From assembly GCA_013365365.1 (NCBI GenBank), contig JABVXU010000194.1, positions 1-64,000 of the forward strand: 64,000 bases of DNA, in the 5' to 3' direction. This stretch comes from Cruorifilaria tuberocauda (taxonomy: Eukaryota > Nematoda > Chromadorea > Rhabditida > Onchocercidae). The position numbers and the translations under genes were made by a program. Positions 38,881 to 58,036 of this stretch are shown one piece after another (the stretch's first letter is position 1; every line of letters starts with the position of its first letter). The notes under the pieces were generated by a model. That model made no database searches. It was not told the DNA's origin and was given only the letters and a program-made list of their open reading frames with translations.

Positions 38881-41800
38881 TTAACAACTATTGAAATACT
38901 TTATTGCACTAGACCAAAATTTCTTCGGAAATCGCGCTGGCTCCGGAAAATATTCATCCTGAGCTGCCTAAAATTTGACTGCATTGTTTTCTTCGCATAT
39001 TTTGAGAAATTTCTTAGTATTAGTATAAATTTGAATAATAAGATGGATTTAAATTCTTAACTGATTCTACTTAACGTTTAAAACAACTGTATTTTTTTTA
39101 TAACAAACTCACTGAAACTGGAGAAGCTATTTTAATTTTTACTTTTGAATCGTTTTAAAATAATTCTATAATTTCATTCAAAAATGAATAGGATTTTGCG
39201 GCTGAAGCCAAAAACTAACTTCGAGATATATTGCAAAAGTTTTTGCACTGAGCGATGGCCTAATTAAATCGATTGCCATTGGATTTTGGTAGCAAATAGC
39301 AATTAGAGTTGGCATCAATATTGCCATAAGTTCACGATTTGAAAAATATGCTAATGGTAGAGAAATAAGCTGCATTAACAACGAACGTTGCCAACCAAAT
39401 ACACAAAACATCTATAAGAATCATGAATAGAGGTTATCAAATTTCAGATGAAACTGATGTTATTAGCACGCAGATCTTAGATTTGTTAACACTAAAAGTA
39501 TGAATCGAACTACCAATCATATAAATTAAAAAAGATACTTTTCCAGTGCGCTAAAAGTGAAACGTGCTCTTTCATATGATCACGAAAAATCCAATCTTAT
39601 GACACACACTACAAACAAATAGTGCTCTACTTGTATGAATTTGATTCAGATTTCTAAAACATGCTAAATGCTTAATAAAGTTGTTTGACGAAAACTAACT
39701 TTAGCCCGTTCACTGGCAGTTGCAAAATATCCAATAACTTCAATGAGGAAATGAAGAAAATTCTTAATACGCTTTTCCGTAGCCTTCGATTTTAGCAGTT
39801 CTGTAGAAATAACTTTCTCGGTTTGAGCCACCATTGTCATAGTGATATGGATCAATCGTAAACAAAGTTCACTGTCCTCGAGACACTTCTGTAAAGAAGT
39901 AACAATTTCACAGAAAATTATAAAAAAGGATTCCAGTATTTTTTTTGCTTACTGCATTATGAATTAGGATTTACAAGACCACTGTGACTGCAATCAAAAT
40001 CCTAGCGAGGACAAGCATGTGTAAAATAATTAGCGGAAGTTTCTATCATTCGCAACAGGCGAAACCCAAACTCAATACGAACAACAGGAAGGGAGCTTAT
40101 GCAAAATATTCACTAACAAAATACGTACGATTGCCTCATATGATTCCCTTTTTAAGAGCAAAAACCAGAGCTGGAAAAGCGATGTTGTCAACAGCTGAGT
40201 AACATCAATTTCTTCACGCTGATTTTCTATTGACACAACCGATACTGTGGTTATTGTAACTGATGAACTGCAGTCTGACGATATCATTGAATAAATTCGA
40301 ACTGCGAGCTGTTGAATTGCTACAGGAGCTACAGTACTGTAAAAAAAAGAAAAATCTTGACCGAATTTAGATTTATACCAACTTATTATAGGATTTCAAG
40401 CCAATTCCAGCAAACTTACCTTATGAGTGGAGATTTTTCAGATGACGCTCCTTCTGCTTCATTCCTCCTTAAATCTGATATGTCAAGTTTAGTACAAAAA
40501 CAGTTGACTTAAACGAAAATCTTACGAATTTACGAAACTTGCAGTGATTAAAAATATCATTTATTGTTGTAAACACAAACTGGTCAACTTTAATCCACCA
40601 AAATAACTGAATGCGATACTATATTTGAGAAATTACAAGCATTCATATATCCCCAACTTTTTAAAACATAAAAAATGAAAATAGAAGAACCTACTAATCT
40701 AATTCTACTTACTATTCTTACTGTCTCAAAAGTTCAAAAAATGTACTTTTTAAGACGAAGTCAAAATAGAAACATTTTCAATCCATTTGTCAACTCAGTT
40801 GCAGTAAATTAAGTTCTTTTTTATTCAGCAACTTATAGGCTATAATCTTTTTCAGCATATAATCATAAAACCTCACTGAATGAATGTACATATAAAAAAG
40901 CTCTCGATATAAGACGAAAAATGGAAGAGCAAAGTAAATTATCTTCGCTTTTTAAAGTTGTTGGTCGAATAGGACTCGAGCGAAATCAAACAGTACGAAA
41001 TACTAAAATATTTTCTGATAAAATGCATTTGTCGCCAGCCAACAAACCTTTTCTTACATCCAAGTAGGTAAACTGTTTCGTCAGTTTCCAAAATCATATC
41101 AATGTAGACCATAATAGGTATTACAGTCGCGTTAGAATCAAGTTGAACTGACCAAGGTAGTGCATCGATTGTTCCGGTGTGTTTGATGAGGAGTGAAAGA
41201 ATATCGCCATAACCGTTCGAATGAATTAAACTAAATAATTGAAGCATCAGAAAATAAATCGTTCTGTACTGCACTAATAAAATAGATGTGCAGCAGAAGA
41301 ACTCCCTATTTAGCTAACACCAAAACTCTGATGGAAAATATCTTTACAGAATTATACGGTTTTTTGCATTAGAACAACTCTAAATTCAATAACATAGTAA
41401 TCTAGTTTCACTTGAATGGATAAAAAGTTCTCGATTATGCAACAGTTTATTAAAATTTTTTATAAAATGTAAGCAACGATATGAAAAGAATAATTGCAAA
41501 GATTAGAAAGATACGAAAATAGAACCTAAGCAACAGTTTTACGTATGTATCGTCATCTGTGATACCAAATACGACTGCACTACTTGAAATTTCCCCTTTC
41601 GCTTTTGAATACAAAGAGCCCACGATGCATAAAAACGTCGAACATAACACAACACATTCAATTAAAAGCCGGTGAGATCCATTACTGGCTCGCATGTGCG
41701 ACCTTTCTTTTAGAAATTGCCAAACCATCATATGAAAAACACAAATTACTTGAAGAATATAATAAAATTTATATCAACTTTTAAAAATAATTCTTTGAGG

Positions 41801-44800
41801 GTTAATATGATAACTGAAATCAAATTTCTAATGAAATCAAAACATAATTGCAACTACTATTATAAATAAGAAGAAGAAATAATTTATAAACGCATAAACG
41901 TACTTTAGATTTGATGCAATACGCGTCTAGAAGTGCAAAGATGCGATTGGAGAAAAAGAATTTCGAAGCAATGAATTTATCGATAGTAGCAAGCTCTCCA
42001 AGAGTGGATAAAGCTTTACAGTAGGTTCTATAAAAACAACAAAACAGGCATCTAGAAGCCTTTTAACCTATCTAATACAAAGATATCCTAATAAAACTAC
42101 CTTAAAACTTAAACTGAGAAAAATAATTGAAAATGACAAGCTATATGCATTATGTATATCTCTCTGCATTTTGTGAGAAGTTTTCTAGACAAAAAATTCT
42201 ACTAGCAAATGTGCTTGTACACGATTCGGAAGATGAGCGTTTGATCATTCCCTATAAAAAAATGACCTTCTCAGTGAATGCATTACACACTTGGTCTGAG
42301 ATACTAGAAGAAAATTTTCATAACTTAAATAGTGCAACCTGGAAGGTATGACTGTGCTGCCATTAGCTGCACAAGATATCAGCGCCGCCAGAAGATCCAT
42401 AAAATCATTCTGCACAATTGCTTTCAAGAGCATTTCACGTTTTTGCATCTGAAATTAACGGAGATAAAATACAGAAAAATATAGAGAAAAAGTTTAAAAG
42501 CAATTAAAATTTTATGGAGATTACACAGAAAGAATTATATTCACCATTTCTGATGCACCCCAGATTCGAAAAAAAATTAAGAAACATACCGTGTCGGATG
42601 TTCGCAATGCTCGCAGAATTTCGGATAGAGATCTTTCAAGGATGTGTAAATCAGTACTTGGATAAACTTTATTCTGAAATGACTCCTTCATCAATCCACT
42701 GCAACGATCCTTAATTTCAGCATCTCCCAAAGTTGCTTTCAATACTTTTGCGATATCCCGAAGAGGTCGATCAATGCTGCAATGTGTGCATTTTAATTTT
42801 TACCAGAAATATACATGCACGATTATAATTTAATTTATCAATTCAAAAACTGCAATAAGCACTGTATTTAACATGCTGAATACCTTGTCTTTCCGTAAGG
42901 AGTTCGATAAACTTGAGATAAACCACTCTGTCCGATTATATTTTCATATTCTCTGGCTCTGCAAATTATGATAGAAATCTAACTTGAAGTTTGGTCTCGA
43001 AGAAAGTCATCTGTGTTCATTTTTAACCTTATCTGGATTTTCTGTCGAATACGGGTTCGACGTTTCTTGACATTCGTATTTTGTTTCGAAACTTCACTTC
43101 CGTCTTCTAAACACAACTGCCTTATTGCCTCAATACTAACATCTTCAGCATTTTGATCTATCTGCGTTTTCTAAAAAAAACCAAATAACTAAAATATATT
43201 CAACTTCAAGCTTAAAAATCATAACTTCAAAAGTTAGTTACAAAATCGGGACTATATTTATATGCATGAAAATCTTCTATATGAAAAAGTGTTCATAAAA
43301 AATTCAAATTTACATACCAAACAATCATAAGTTATTTTTTTGATGTCGATATTTGCCTTCGATAGATGAGAAGTGCTAAGGAAATGTGATACAATTAAAA
43401 AGTCGCTGTCTAGCTAAAATAACGAATGTGAGCACAAGTCTAGTTTGTTAACTGCGATGTAAATTTCAAATAAAGGAATTAACAATGATTCACAAATCAT
43501 GAACTAATGAACTAAGAACCTCATTATCTCTGTCCATATAAAAATATTTTCCGTTTAGAAAAACATGAACAACAAAACGAAGCAGCGTGCCATAGCTATT
43601 TGAACAATGGACTGACAGAACTACACGTCTTCCTTCATACATGCTCCTCTTCAAAACTACTACAAAAATCAAAGCTTCTCGGAGAAAATGAAAAAAGAGC
43701 TAACTGGAGCATCACAAAGTTTGCATTTCTTTGAGCTTCTACCACCCACTACACTTTGGAATAATGAAGCATAAGGAGTTTCCGATGGTATCTGGCTAAA
43801 GTCTGCTAAAGAAATCACTGATTCCATCGGTCTGGGACTACTTAGTTCAAGAGCACGATGTTTCACTTGTGTCAAAGTATTTTCATAACGACGACGTGTT
43901 TCTTCTTGCTGAAAGGTAACGAAATTTATTGAATTTTTTTGCAATTGCTTCTTCCATTTTCATGCTTTGTTTTGCACTATATCGAAGCATATAATTAAAT
44001 TAACAAAGAAAAAAAATACACACACACACAACGACGAAGGATGTTTTAACGTACAAAAATAAGAAAATTTGTGTATTCAAATATTTAGCACATTAAGATA
44101 AGGAAATACAAACTTTTTTCTGGATCTTTTTCATTAATCTCTCACTTTCAACAGCTTCTGTTGCTTTCTTCTCCGCAAAGCGTTCAATCAACTGTCTAAA
44201 ACGTAATCAGAACTCCAGTATTAGTGATTTAAAAAGTATGGACAAATTTTTACTGCAATAACATCTCTGTGCAGAAATCGTTACTTATTTCTTTCCCGAG
44301 CAGCTTCACTTCTTTCCCTCTCTTGTTCGTTGCGCTGTGCTTCGAGCAACTCGTGTTTCATGAATTTTTTTCGTATTTTTTCTTTTCGTTGCTGCAACGA
44401 TTGAGATTATGCATACGTTCAGCCATTTTTTATTTTCACGTCAAATTATCTTTTTATTTTCTAACATACACATGGATTTTAAAAATACAAAAAAAACAAG
44501 ACTATAACATTTTCTGCGAATTTTCGGCGTTCTTCAGCTGCTGCTTCTTTAGCAGCTTTTTCCTCACTTTTCCTGGCGCGTTCATTTGCAATCGTTTGTA
44601 CTCTTTGTTCCCATTCCTGACTACGAACCATAACATCATGTCGCATATTATCTGCCTCCATTGTATTGATGAACTGCACTTCCATAACCTCCAAAATACA
44701 CTTTGTTCACAATCTGTTCATATTTCAGAAGCATGAAAAATTTTTCAAACATTCAGAAAATGAACATGATATGAAACAAAAACTTGAGAAAACCGGAAGT

Positions 44801-47800
44801 TTTGCAAAAATTTTTTTTTTTTTTTGCAAAAGTTTAAAATTTTTCCAGTACTCCCTATAACTTCTTCCCACAGCTAAAAATTCTTGACATCACAATTTTA
44901 GCTAAAAATAATTAATTACTTAAAAAGTGAATAACAATGATCTCATTGAACCGTAAAAATTGCATGAAATTTATATTTTAAACCATTATCCAACCTTGAC
45001 ATCATCATCACGTGCTTTTTTTATTTTTTCCTCAATACTTTTTTGACGATTTTCTTCAGCCTTCGCCATACGCAATTGTAGGTGTTCACGCTTCCGCTCA
45101 CTCAATTCAGCTCGCTTTCGTCGTACTTCTTCCACCTATAGCATTAATAGAATAAGAAAACTTTAATAACTCTAGATTTTAATTCTAGTTCAACAGATTA
45201 ACCTTAGCTTCATAAGAAAATGCATCAACCTTATTGGACAGTTCTTTCAATCGTCGAGCTTTCTGCTCCTGCAACATTTGACGCAATTCTTCAGCTTTCT
45301 TTTGCCGTTCCTTATGCCGTTTTGTCGCATCTTCAGTTTTTCTTTAAATAAAAATTTTAAGATTCAAAAGACGGAACAGAAAATTAGAAGAATTATAAAT
45401 GCATAAAATATATGTCTTACAAGTTGAAGATTTTCAACAGAATTATCAATTTACCTTTTCCTGCTCGGTGAAGATAATTTTTCATGTCTTTCAGCAAATT
45501 CTCCTGGCTTACGATAACGAGTGATTTCTCTTTCCACAATTTCACTCCAACTTATGGATGCATATTCTTCCATTTCCTCTGCAAATTATTTCTCTAGCTT
45601 TTTTCAGTCACCATTGCTTATTCGAAATGAATTGAATAAGCAATGGTGACTAAAAAAGCTGAAGAAAGAACGAACAAAAGTAAGGATAAATAAAGGAATT
45701 ATCTAAAGCAAATGAAAACAAACGTTTCCAGTTGTTGACAACATCTTGCCATGTTAGTGGAACTTTTTTGTTATTAAAAGATGCTTCCTCCACAGTTCCC
45801 TCGCATTTATGCTAAAAATGTTTCTTGCATAAAAAACATTCTGATCTTACGCTTCGCTACAAATTCAGAAGTTTAAGAACAGGTTATAATGAGGGAATTT
45901 TGTTCGAATCATAATTTCAAAGAAATCCATAACCATCATTAAAAGACTACAACGTAGCTGTAGCTGTACTGTAGCTATCATGTACTAGGACCTAACTAAT
46001 TACGAACTAATTAATTCAACTTATTTATTAACAAAACAATCAAGTAAATTTAAAAATCCACTTTTTCTAGCTGTTCCAATGTCGCAGCTTCAGCAGCAAC
46101 TTGTCGCTCCAACTCATCATCAATAGAAATACTTTCTTCCTGTGATAATTTTTAGTTCATTAATTTCAACTGGAACAATTTATAAAATAAAACAAACTAC
46201 TTTGTATAAAAATCAAAAAGGATAAAAGTTATTAACAATTTCGATGATTCTGCACACAATTCAATAACATACCTCTTCGATTTCTTTCTTTAAACTTTCT
46301 TCTTCTTGTACCAACGATTCTTCCTCTTCTGTCATCGCTCTCCATGCATCGTCTACATCTATTCCATCCGGCAGCATCAATTCGGATAATGGTGGTTCAG
46401 ATCTTGAATAAACTCCTTGAATTTTTAAATGTAACATAGAGACTTAGTTTTTTTTCAACTACCTGCTATGAACAAAATAATTTGAATTGGGATGATTAAC
46501 AATCGGATCCTCTAAACGAGCGGAGATATTCTCATGCTCTTCGTCGTTTTCCGATGGTAATTCCTAAAAAAACAATCAAACAGATAGTAAATTTTCGAAC
46601 AATACAGAAATGATATAAATTCTATTAATAAAGCGATAAAAAAAAAGCATAACATGTCGCTTACCTCAATGCGCTCAAAACTTGTCGGCGTAATCCGTTC
46701 CTTCATTATTCCAGCAGTCTCATCCTTTTTCAGGATTTTCTGAAGCGATGACTTTAAAAAGCAAAAAAAATTTTCTTAGATAGCAGCTAATGACCTTAAA
46801 AAAATGAGTCCCAAAATTGGAATAAAATTATCAATTGAATTAAGATAATATAACATAATCTCTACTTCATATCAACGCTACAATAATATCAGTGGGAAAT
46901 AAAATATCATAAATACCTTGCGATTTTTAAACGCTGCCGCACTACGTGAAACAGCATCTGGATCTGCAAAATTAATGGCAGAAAGAGTAGGGACAGAACC
47001 AGCTTTGCGAGCGCTCTGCAGATCTTGCCGACGTCTTCGTTTCATCTTCTCTGCCAAATCTGATTGATGTTTCTTCCACAATAGCTGTCGACAGTACGCT
47101 ACTTTTGCCATAGACGCCTGAGAAATATTCCTTTTACTAAACTCACTTCATTTCTTTTAGAAAACAACAAATATGATATTACCAATAGCAAACTAGAAAT
47201 GAATATACAACACGATTTAAAAAAAATTTTTCTAATATTACTGAATGAACTTAATCGAGAATTTATAGTAAAAGCCCATAACACACTTTTGTTTGTGGTA
47301 AATCCATCGCACATCTAGGATACATTAAGCCTCGTCCACTCGATTCCGAAAGAACTGGCGTATGGGATGATAAATTCGGAGGTCGAAGGACACCAGTTGA
47401 TAAGCGCTGATAAGCATTCATAAAAGTCCTTTTTGGAGATGCCTGTGCATTTTATATAAAAATATCAACAATTAAGTTATATATTTTTTAATTATAAATA
47501 ATAAAATTTGAAACCAAACTTCGATCAAAATTTTAAACTTAAAGTAAATACCGTCACTGCAGTACTATTTTCCCCAACTTTATTGCTAATTAGGTTAGAA
47601 TCGGCTTCACCACTTTTCCGTCGCTTATGTCGAGTTGTTACTAAACGCCATCCATCATCAACCTGGCCTTCTTCTACAACAATTATCAGGGGAATGGATT
47701 CTTATTTTCAAGATTACAAATAAGCGTTCACCACTATGAACAGCATATGCAAAAATAATGCATATTTCCTGTGAGTTGTTTATAATTCACAAAAATTTTC

Positions 47801-50346
47801 AGGAACCATGGTTCTAAGCTGGATTATTAATAACAAGTTCAAAGCATGCACCATTAGAATTAAATTTCTTACCAATTAATTAGTAATAAATTAAAGAACG
47901 GAAAATTTAAAATGTGGGTTCAGAATGTAAATACATATGAATCATACTATCAATTTGTGTATACTGAAACAAGTTAGTTATGTTTGTTCCATTTAATTAG
48001 GCTGCTACCTAGCTTCAGATTTTCATATAGCACAATTAGAAAATAAACACAATAAAAATGTATCTCGACTACTAAATTTAATGATGATGAAAAGCAATAC
48101 CATAATGAAAAAGATAAAAGAAACGATAAAAAAAAAAACTTGCTCAGTTCCATCCCCTTCTTATGATTTTCTTTACTCGATAATATTTCACTGTGTTGCA
48201 TTGTTGCTGCTAAAGAGAATACAGGTGGTACTGGTTGTGGCAATTTGGCATTCAATTTTATTTCCGCACTCTGTACAACCTCACGCACAACCATTGGTGA
48301 TCTGCAACCAGGCACATTCCATGATATATTTTAAAAAATGTTACTTGGTTAAAAGTTAAACATTTTTAAACAAATAGCCCGCTGATCTTAGAACACACAA
48401 CAAATAGCCCGCTGATCTTAGTACAAAATGTGTGAAGTTTATTTTAAATAGCCCAATTATAAGCACTTAAAGTCCTCTTGCGAGAGGTAACGACGGAACT
48501 AGAAAAATCAGATGTATCGATACACCAACTTTCAAAACAAAAACTGCAAAAAAGATCAAGTAACAAAGAAAAGACAAGTGTTATCACTGCATGGCGACTG
48601 CAGTTGCAGAAAAGTTTTTTGATATAAATGTTTAAGGATTCTTAACTTCGACAATAATTCAAATGTACTCAAGACTCACTGTGAACAGAGACCATAAACT
48701 CGCATTCAAATGTTTTTCGTGTAACACGGATAAATCAAGCGCAAAGATTTTATCAAACGTCATTAAATTATCATTAATTATTACCAGGAACAAGTAGAAA
48801 ATGTCTTTACTTAAAAACTAATTATTCGAATGTGAAAAGAATACGAAAAACTCAAAACCAACTCCCTGCAAACATCTTGAGCAAGTCTACCAAAAATAGC
48901 TCAATTTTCAATCTCAAAAGCAAGCACAAGTTTCAAATCACTTACTGCGCATGTAACAGTACATTACTCCACATCATCCTTAAGTTGATTTCTTACTAAC
49001 TCACTTAAGTAACCTCAGCAGGTACATATTGAATGTTAAAACTTTTTAAAATGACAAATGTCAAATTAATCAAACACTTATTGAGCGTTTGCATCCAAAT
49101 TTAATTATGATGTCGTGTTCTCAAATTCACAAACATAAAAACATATTATGCAATTTATTGCGTTGTCAATGTTTACTAAAGAGATAATAGACAGATGGAA
49201 TCAATACTTGTTCACTCAAAGCTGAAAAAACAATCGTGGTAGTACCATAAGTCAAATCGCACAAAAAAAAAGTGTTTTTGCTGGGAAACATAATGGTAGT
49301 AATGAAGTTGTAAAATAAAAGTTACTGAAATAGATGGATCATTGTTTTGGGGACAATTAAAAACTCCATTTTTTGCTTTGACTAAGTATAGAAGAAAATA
49401 TATTTTATATCTTGATTACATTTGTTTCAAAGATATATTATAAAACTGTAACTCTTCTCAGTTTAAGAACAAGTTAATTTTCTATATAAAGAATAAATTT
49501 TTTCTTGAACAAAGCAGTTGCTGAAGAAAAGGAAGAAACCAAAGACTTACAATTTAAGTACATTGATAAGGCCGTCAGTACTTCTTTTATCTGGCCCTTC
49601 AATGGTTGTCTTTCCAGGTGGTGATATTGCTTTTCGAATTTCCCAAGCAATTGCGCTGTGCCTATCAAATAATAACGAAATTAAGAAAAAATGTTCACGA
49701 ATTATACAGATCAAATAGACGAGCTCGATTTTCAAAAAAAGTCATCATTCATTCATGCAAATCACACTCTCTGATAGATAATATAATATAAACTACTAAA
49801 TATATTAAATATAGCGTGCCTGCCACTTTTCTCATCCCACGCAACTTCCAGTTGAATTGTTTTGATAAGTGATTCGAAATCGCGAACAGAATTCGAAAGA
49901 TACATCAGCGCTTCCTGAATAGTTAGAATGCAAAAACCAATATTGAAAGGCTTTTTTTGGAATGTTTTCAAATAATTTCATAATCCTTATTTCTTCCAAC
50001 TGCAAGAAAAATATGCAGGATAAGGGAGAACCATAGGCTTTAACTCTGGTGATATGACAACGGAATTTACCACTTACTGTCTCTACTCGATAATAGTTAA
50101 TAACCACATATCAATAAATTTAATTAATAAAAGACAGTTAGAATTAGAAACTTTGCATCCATTAACGGTTTGCTCCCTGTGACATATTTCATAAATGCAA
50201 TCGATGGTTCGGTTAAGTGTTTCGATGTAATACGTCCACTCCTTGGCTTTTTCCTTATTGACACTAAGTTTCTTCTCAGATACTAATGAAGGCTCTTCAT
50301 AAACTACATCGGAATAGATCTGTTTAAGAGCTAAGTTCGTAGACAT
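38881..50346 (-). CDS. SCAPER: SCAPER (S-phase cyclin A-associated protein in the ER) ortholog
   Basis: Thirty-two exons give 1436 residues, against 1400 in human. Exons: 50346-50152, 49914-49820, 49661-49551, 48301-48177, 47673-47552, 47442-47287, 47117-46917, 46751-46665, 46563-46463, 46402-46273, 46139-46062, 45811-45724, 45578-45455, 45341-45203, 45135-44995, 44688-44509, 44391-44285, 44195-44114, 43908-43705, 43413-43318, 43170-43028, 42958-42884, 42776-42590, 42448-42339, 42027-41900, 41706-41543, 41268-41058, 40474-40420, 40336-40129, 39888-39700, 39411-39220, 38967-38881. Order: the SCAPER N-terminal domain (EWTYYIETLNRTIDCIYEIC; IAWEIRK); RHEKLSSPSRKR; a long Arg/Glu coiled coil (about 500-780); a C2H2 zinc finger with C816, C819, H832 and H838; then a helical C-terminal half with LPLAYFSNREL. 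The family binds cyclin A at the ER and has been tied to translation-linked mRNA decay and cilia. Exon borders near 41706/41900 and the donor after 49820 (GC) are the least certain. Confidence 0.95.
45596..45660. repeat. Near-perfect 65-base hairpin in SCAPER intron
   Basis: Arm 45596-45623 (28 bases) pairs with 45634-45660 (27 bases) with a single bulged base and a 10-base loop. On the transcribed strand it sits in the intron 45723-45579, ending 17 bases before the next exon. Size and position are like a small-RNA precursor or mirtron, but perfect arms also suit a foldback insertion. Confidence 0.85.
48371..48421. repeat. 30-base tandem duplication in SCAPER intron 3
   Basis: The 21 bases at 48371-48391 (CAAATAGCCC then GCTGATCTTAG) recur exactly at 48401-48421, a 30-base period. 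A third, degraded start (AAATAGCCC) lies near 48446. Confidence 0.9.
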
Positions 50347-51738
50347 TTAGTCATACTAATTCCATTCACTTATCGAACTTGATCTGAAAATTCAATTCAA
50401 CACTGACTATGCAAAACCATTACTAGCCAATGAATACAAACGAATTATAAAGTTGCCAGCTTATGCTTTACATTCCCAGGAGTTAACTCAGTTTCCAAAC
50501 AATTTTGTGACTTTTGGAATTTCAGTCCCTTAAACTAGATACTTTAACCCACTGATGGGGATACCATAAAAAGATAATTAACAATGGCAGTTAATCTCAC
50601 GAAACTACTCTTCCAATATATTTTCAACCATCTCACTTTTCTACAAAGATTATATGAAGGTTAAGAATGCTACAAGAAAAAAAATATATTATTCTGTGAA
50701 CCTCAATAGTTTAGGCATGAAAGTAAATTATTTATGAGACTCAAATCTCTCACTTCAGTACCTATTTGTCCACCCACCATCACCACCACCACTGTGAAAC
50801 CCTTAGCAATATTCAGTCCCATATTTCTTCAACAACTGGCGTGAAATGCGGTTCGGCCGAACTGTAATAGTAATGCATAAAAGTTACCGCGATTGTGCAA
50901 CACTTTTTGTGGTTATAAGAATCTTCATTTATCAAAGAGTGGATACGTGTGATAACATTTTGTATTCTGCAAGCTGATAATTTCAGACGTATCTTCATTA
51001 ATATCTTCAGTATATCATCCTTATATAAATATACTTACAAGAAATTCTATAAAGAGGTATTGTACTGAACGATAATCCCTTCATCCTGAACATTCAATTA
51101 ATTTCGAGATAGTCACTTCCAGCGAATTAACATTTAAAGTAGAAATGTTTTGGAAGAGGGAATCAATACACAAATTGAATCTACAATCTGTCAACACTCA
51201 GCAAAAACCATTGATTGAAAAAGTTGAAAAGTTGCGTAACTTATACATACTATATTCATAATACCGAAAACCATCCACTACAAAAAGGAAATATCGATGA
51301 CCAAATGATACACACAAAACCTGGTTAACAAGCATTTCTAAAATTTTCCAAAAAAGTTAAAATATATTAGATTTTATATTACCCGAAAAGAGCTCGACGT
51401 TAGTAAAGTATCATGGTTGTTATATTGCGTATTATATCCGGAATTTTTAACTAGACTCAAAGCAAATAAAGAAAAGTCTACTTGCAGAAGTGATTCAGAA
51501 AACTAGCGTATGAATGCATAAAGTAATAAATTAACAGGTGAACGACTCAGCAGTAATATTTGATTCTTACAAGTTGATCAAGTAATTAGGTAAACAAGAA
51601 TAAATTTACTTTAAAGGTACACAAACAGATGTACAATGCACCACGAAGCATTCCCACAAGTTAGTTGAATAAAATGAAATTTATTTAACCCAAGGAATCC
51701 AAAAAGAGATTGTGGAAGGAAAAAAAATTAAATTTTTA
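50347..51738. other. Intergenic between DPP and SCAPER genes
   Basis: About 1.4 kb. It holds the presumed SCAPER promoter. A minus-strand 61-codon frame at 50813-50998 has no recognisable family and is not called. Confidence 0.5.
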
Positions 51739-57569
<5,831 letters not shown>

Positions 57570-58036
57570 GCACTACTTTACTAGTATATCTTCTGGAAAG
57601 ATACATAAAGTTTAAAAATGAAATGCGATGAATAGCTCGAAACACCCATGCAAATGACCTATAACGCCCTGTTTTTAGTTGGAAAATCGTCTCAAAATAA
57701 GTGGCAGAGAGACAGTTAGCAATGATTCCTTTAAATAAATCCACCCGCTGTATCAACCATCCGTCCTGAATCCCGCAATTCGAACTACCGATGAGGCAAA
57801 GCTAATCTTCCCCGCAGGAAGTGCGGCCCGTTTTGTTAAAACTGAATTTTTGAGTTTTGAGCTGTGAGTTATGTTTTAGGTTATGAATTGATAGAAATTC
57901 AAAAATGAATTGATAGAAATTCTATATGTTAGCCGAGTTAGAATGGCAATAAATCAATCGTTTTATAAGCTTTAAGTAAGCTTTTGTCTTTGTTAATTTT
58001 AATCGTCACAAGTCTTTTTAGCTTTAAGTTTAATCG
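57570..58036. promoter_or_regulatory. Shared upstream region of divergent DPP and COQ1 genes
   Basis: The two genes are transcribed away from each other from this 470-base stretch. It contains a GC-rich patch (about 57740-57835) unlike the rest of the non-coding sequence, with the partial palindrome CCGCAGGAAGTGCGG at 57812-57826 around an ETS-like GGAAG, and a 22-base tandem pair (TGAATTGATAGAAATTC at 57884-57900 and 57906-57922). A bidirectional promoter is inference from the geometry. Confidence 0.5.

Noticed and set aside
44269..44736. Longest plus-strand frame (155 codons)
   Set aside because: It is antisense to SCAPER coiled-coil exons (44688-44509, 44391-44285); the Phe/Ser/Leu-rich product is what reverse-reading Glu/Lys/Arg codons gives.
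48081..48359. Plus-strand 92-codon frame
   Set aside because: Antisense to a SCAPER exon and intron.
50813..50998. 61-codon minus-strand ATG frame upstream of SCAPER
   Set aside because: No family, no supporting conservation visible, and its stop prevents it from being a SCAPER exon in that frame.
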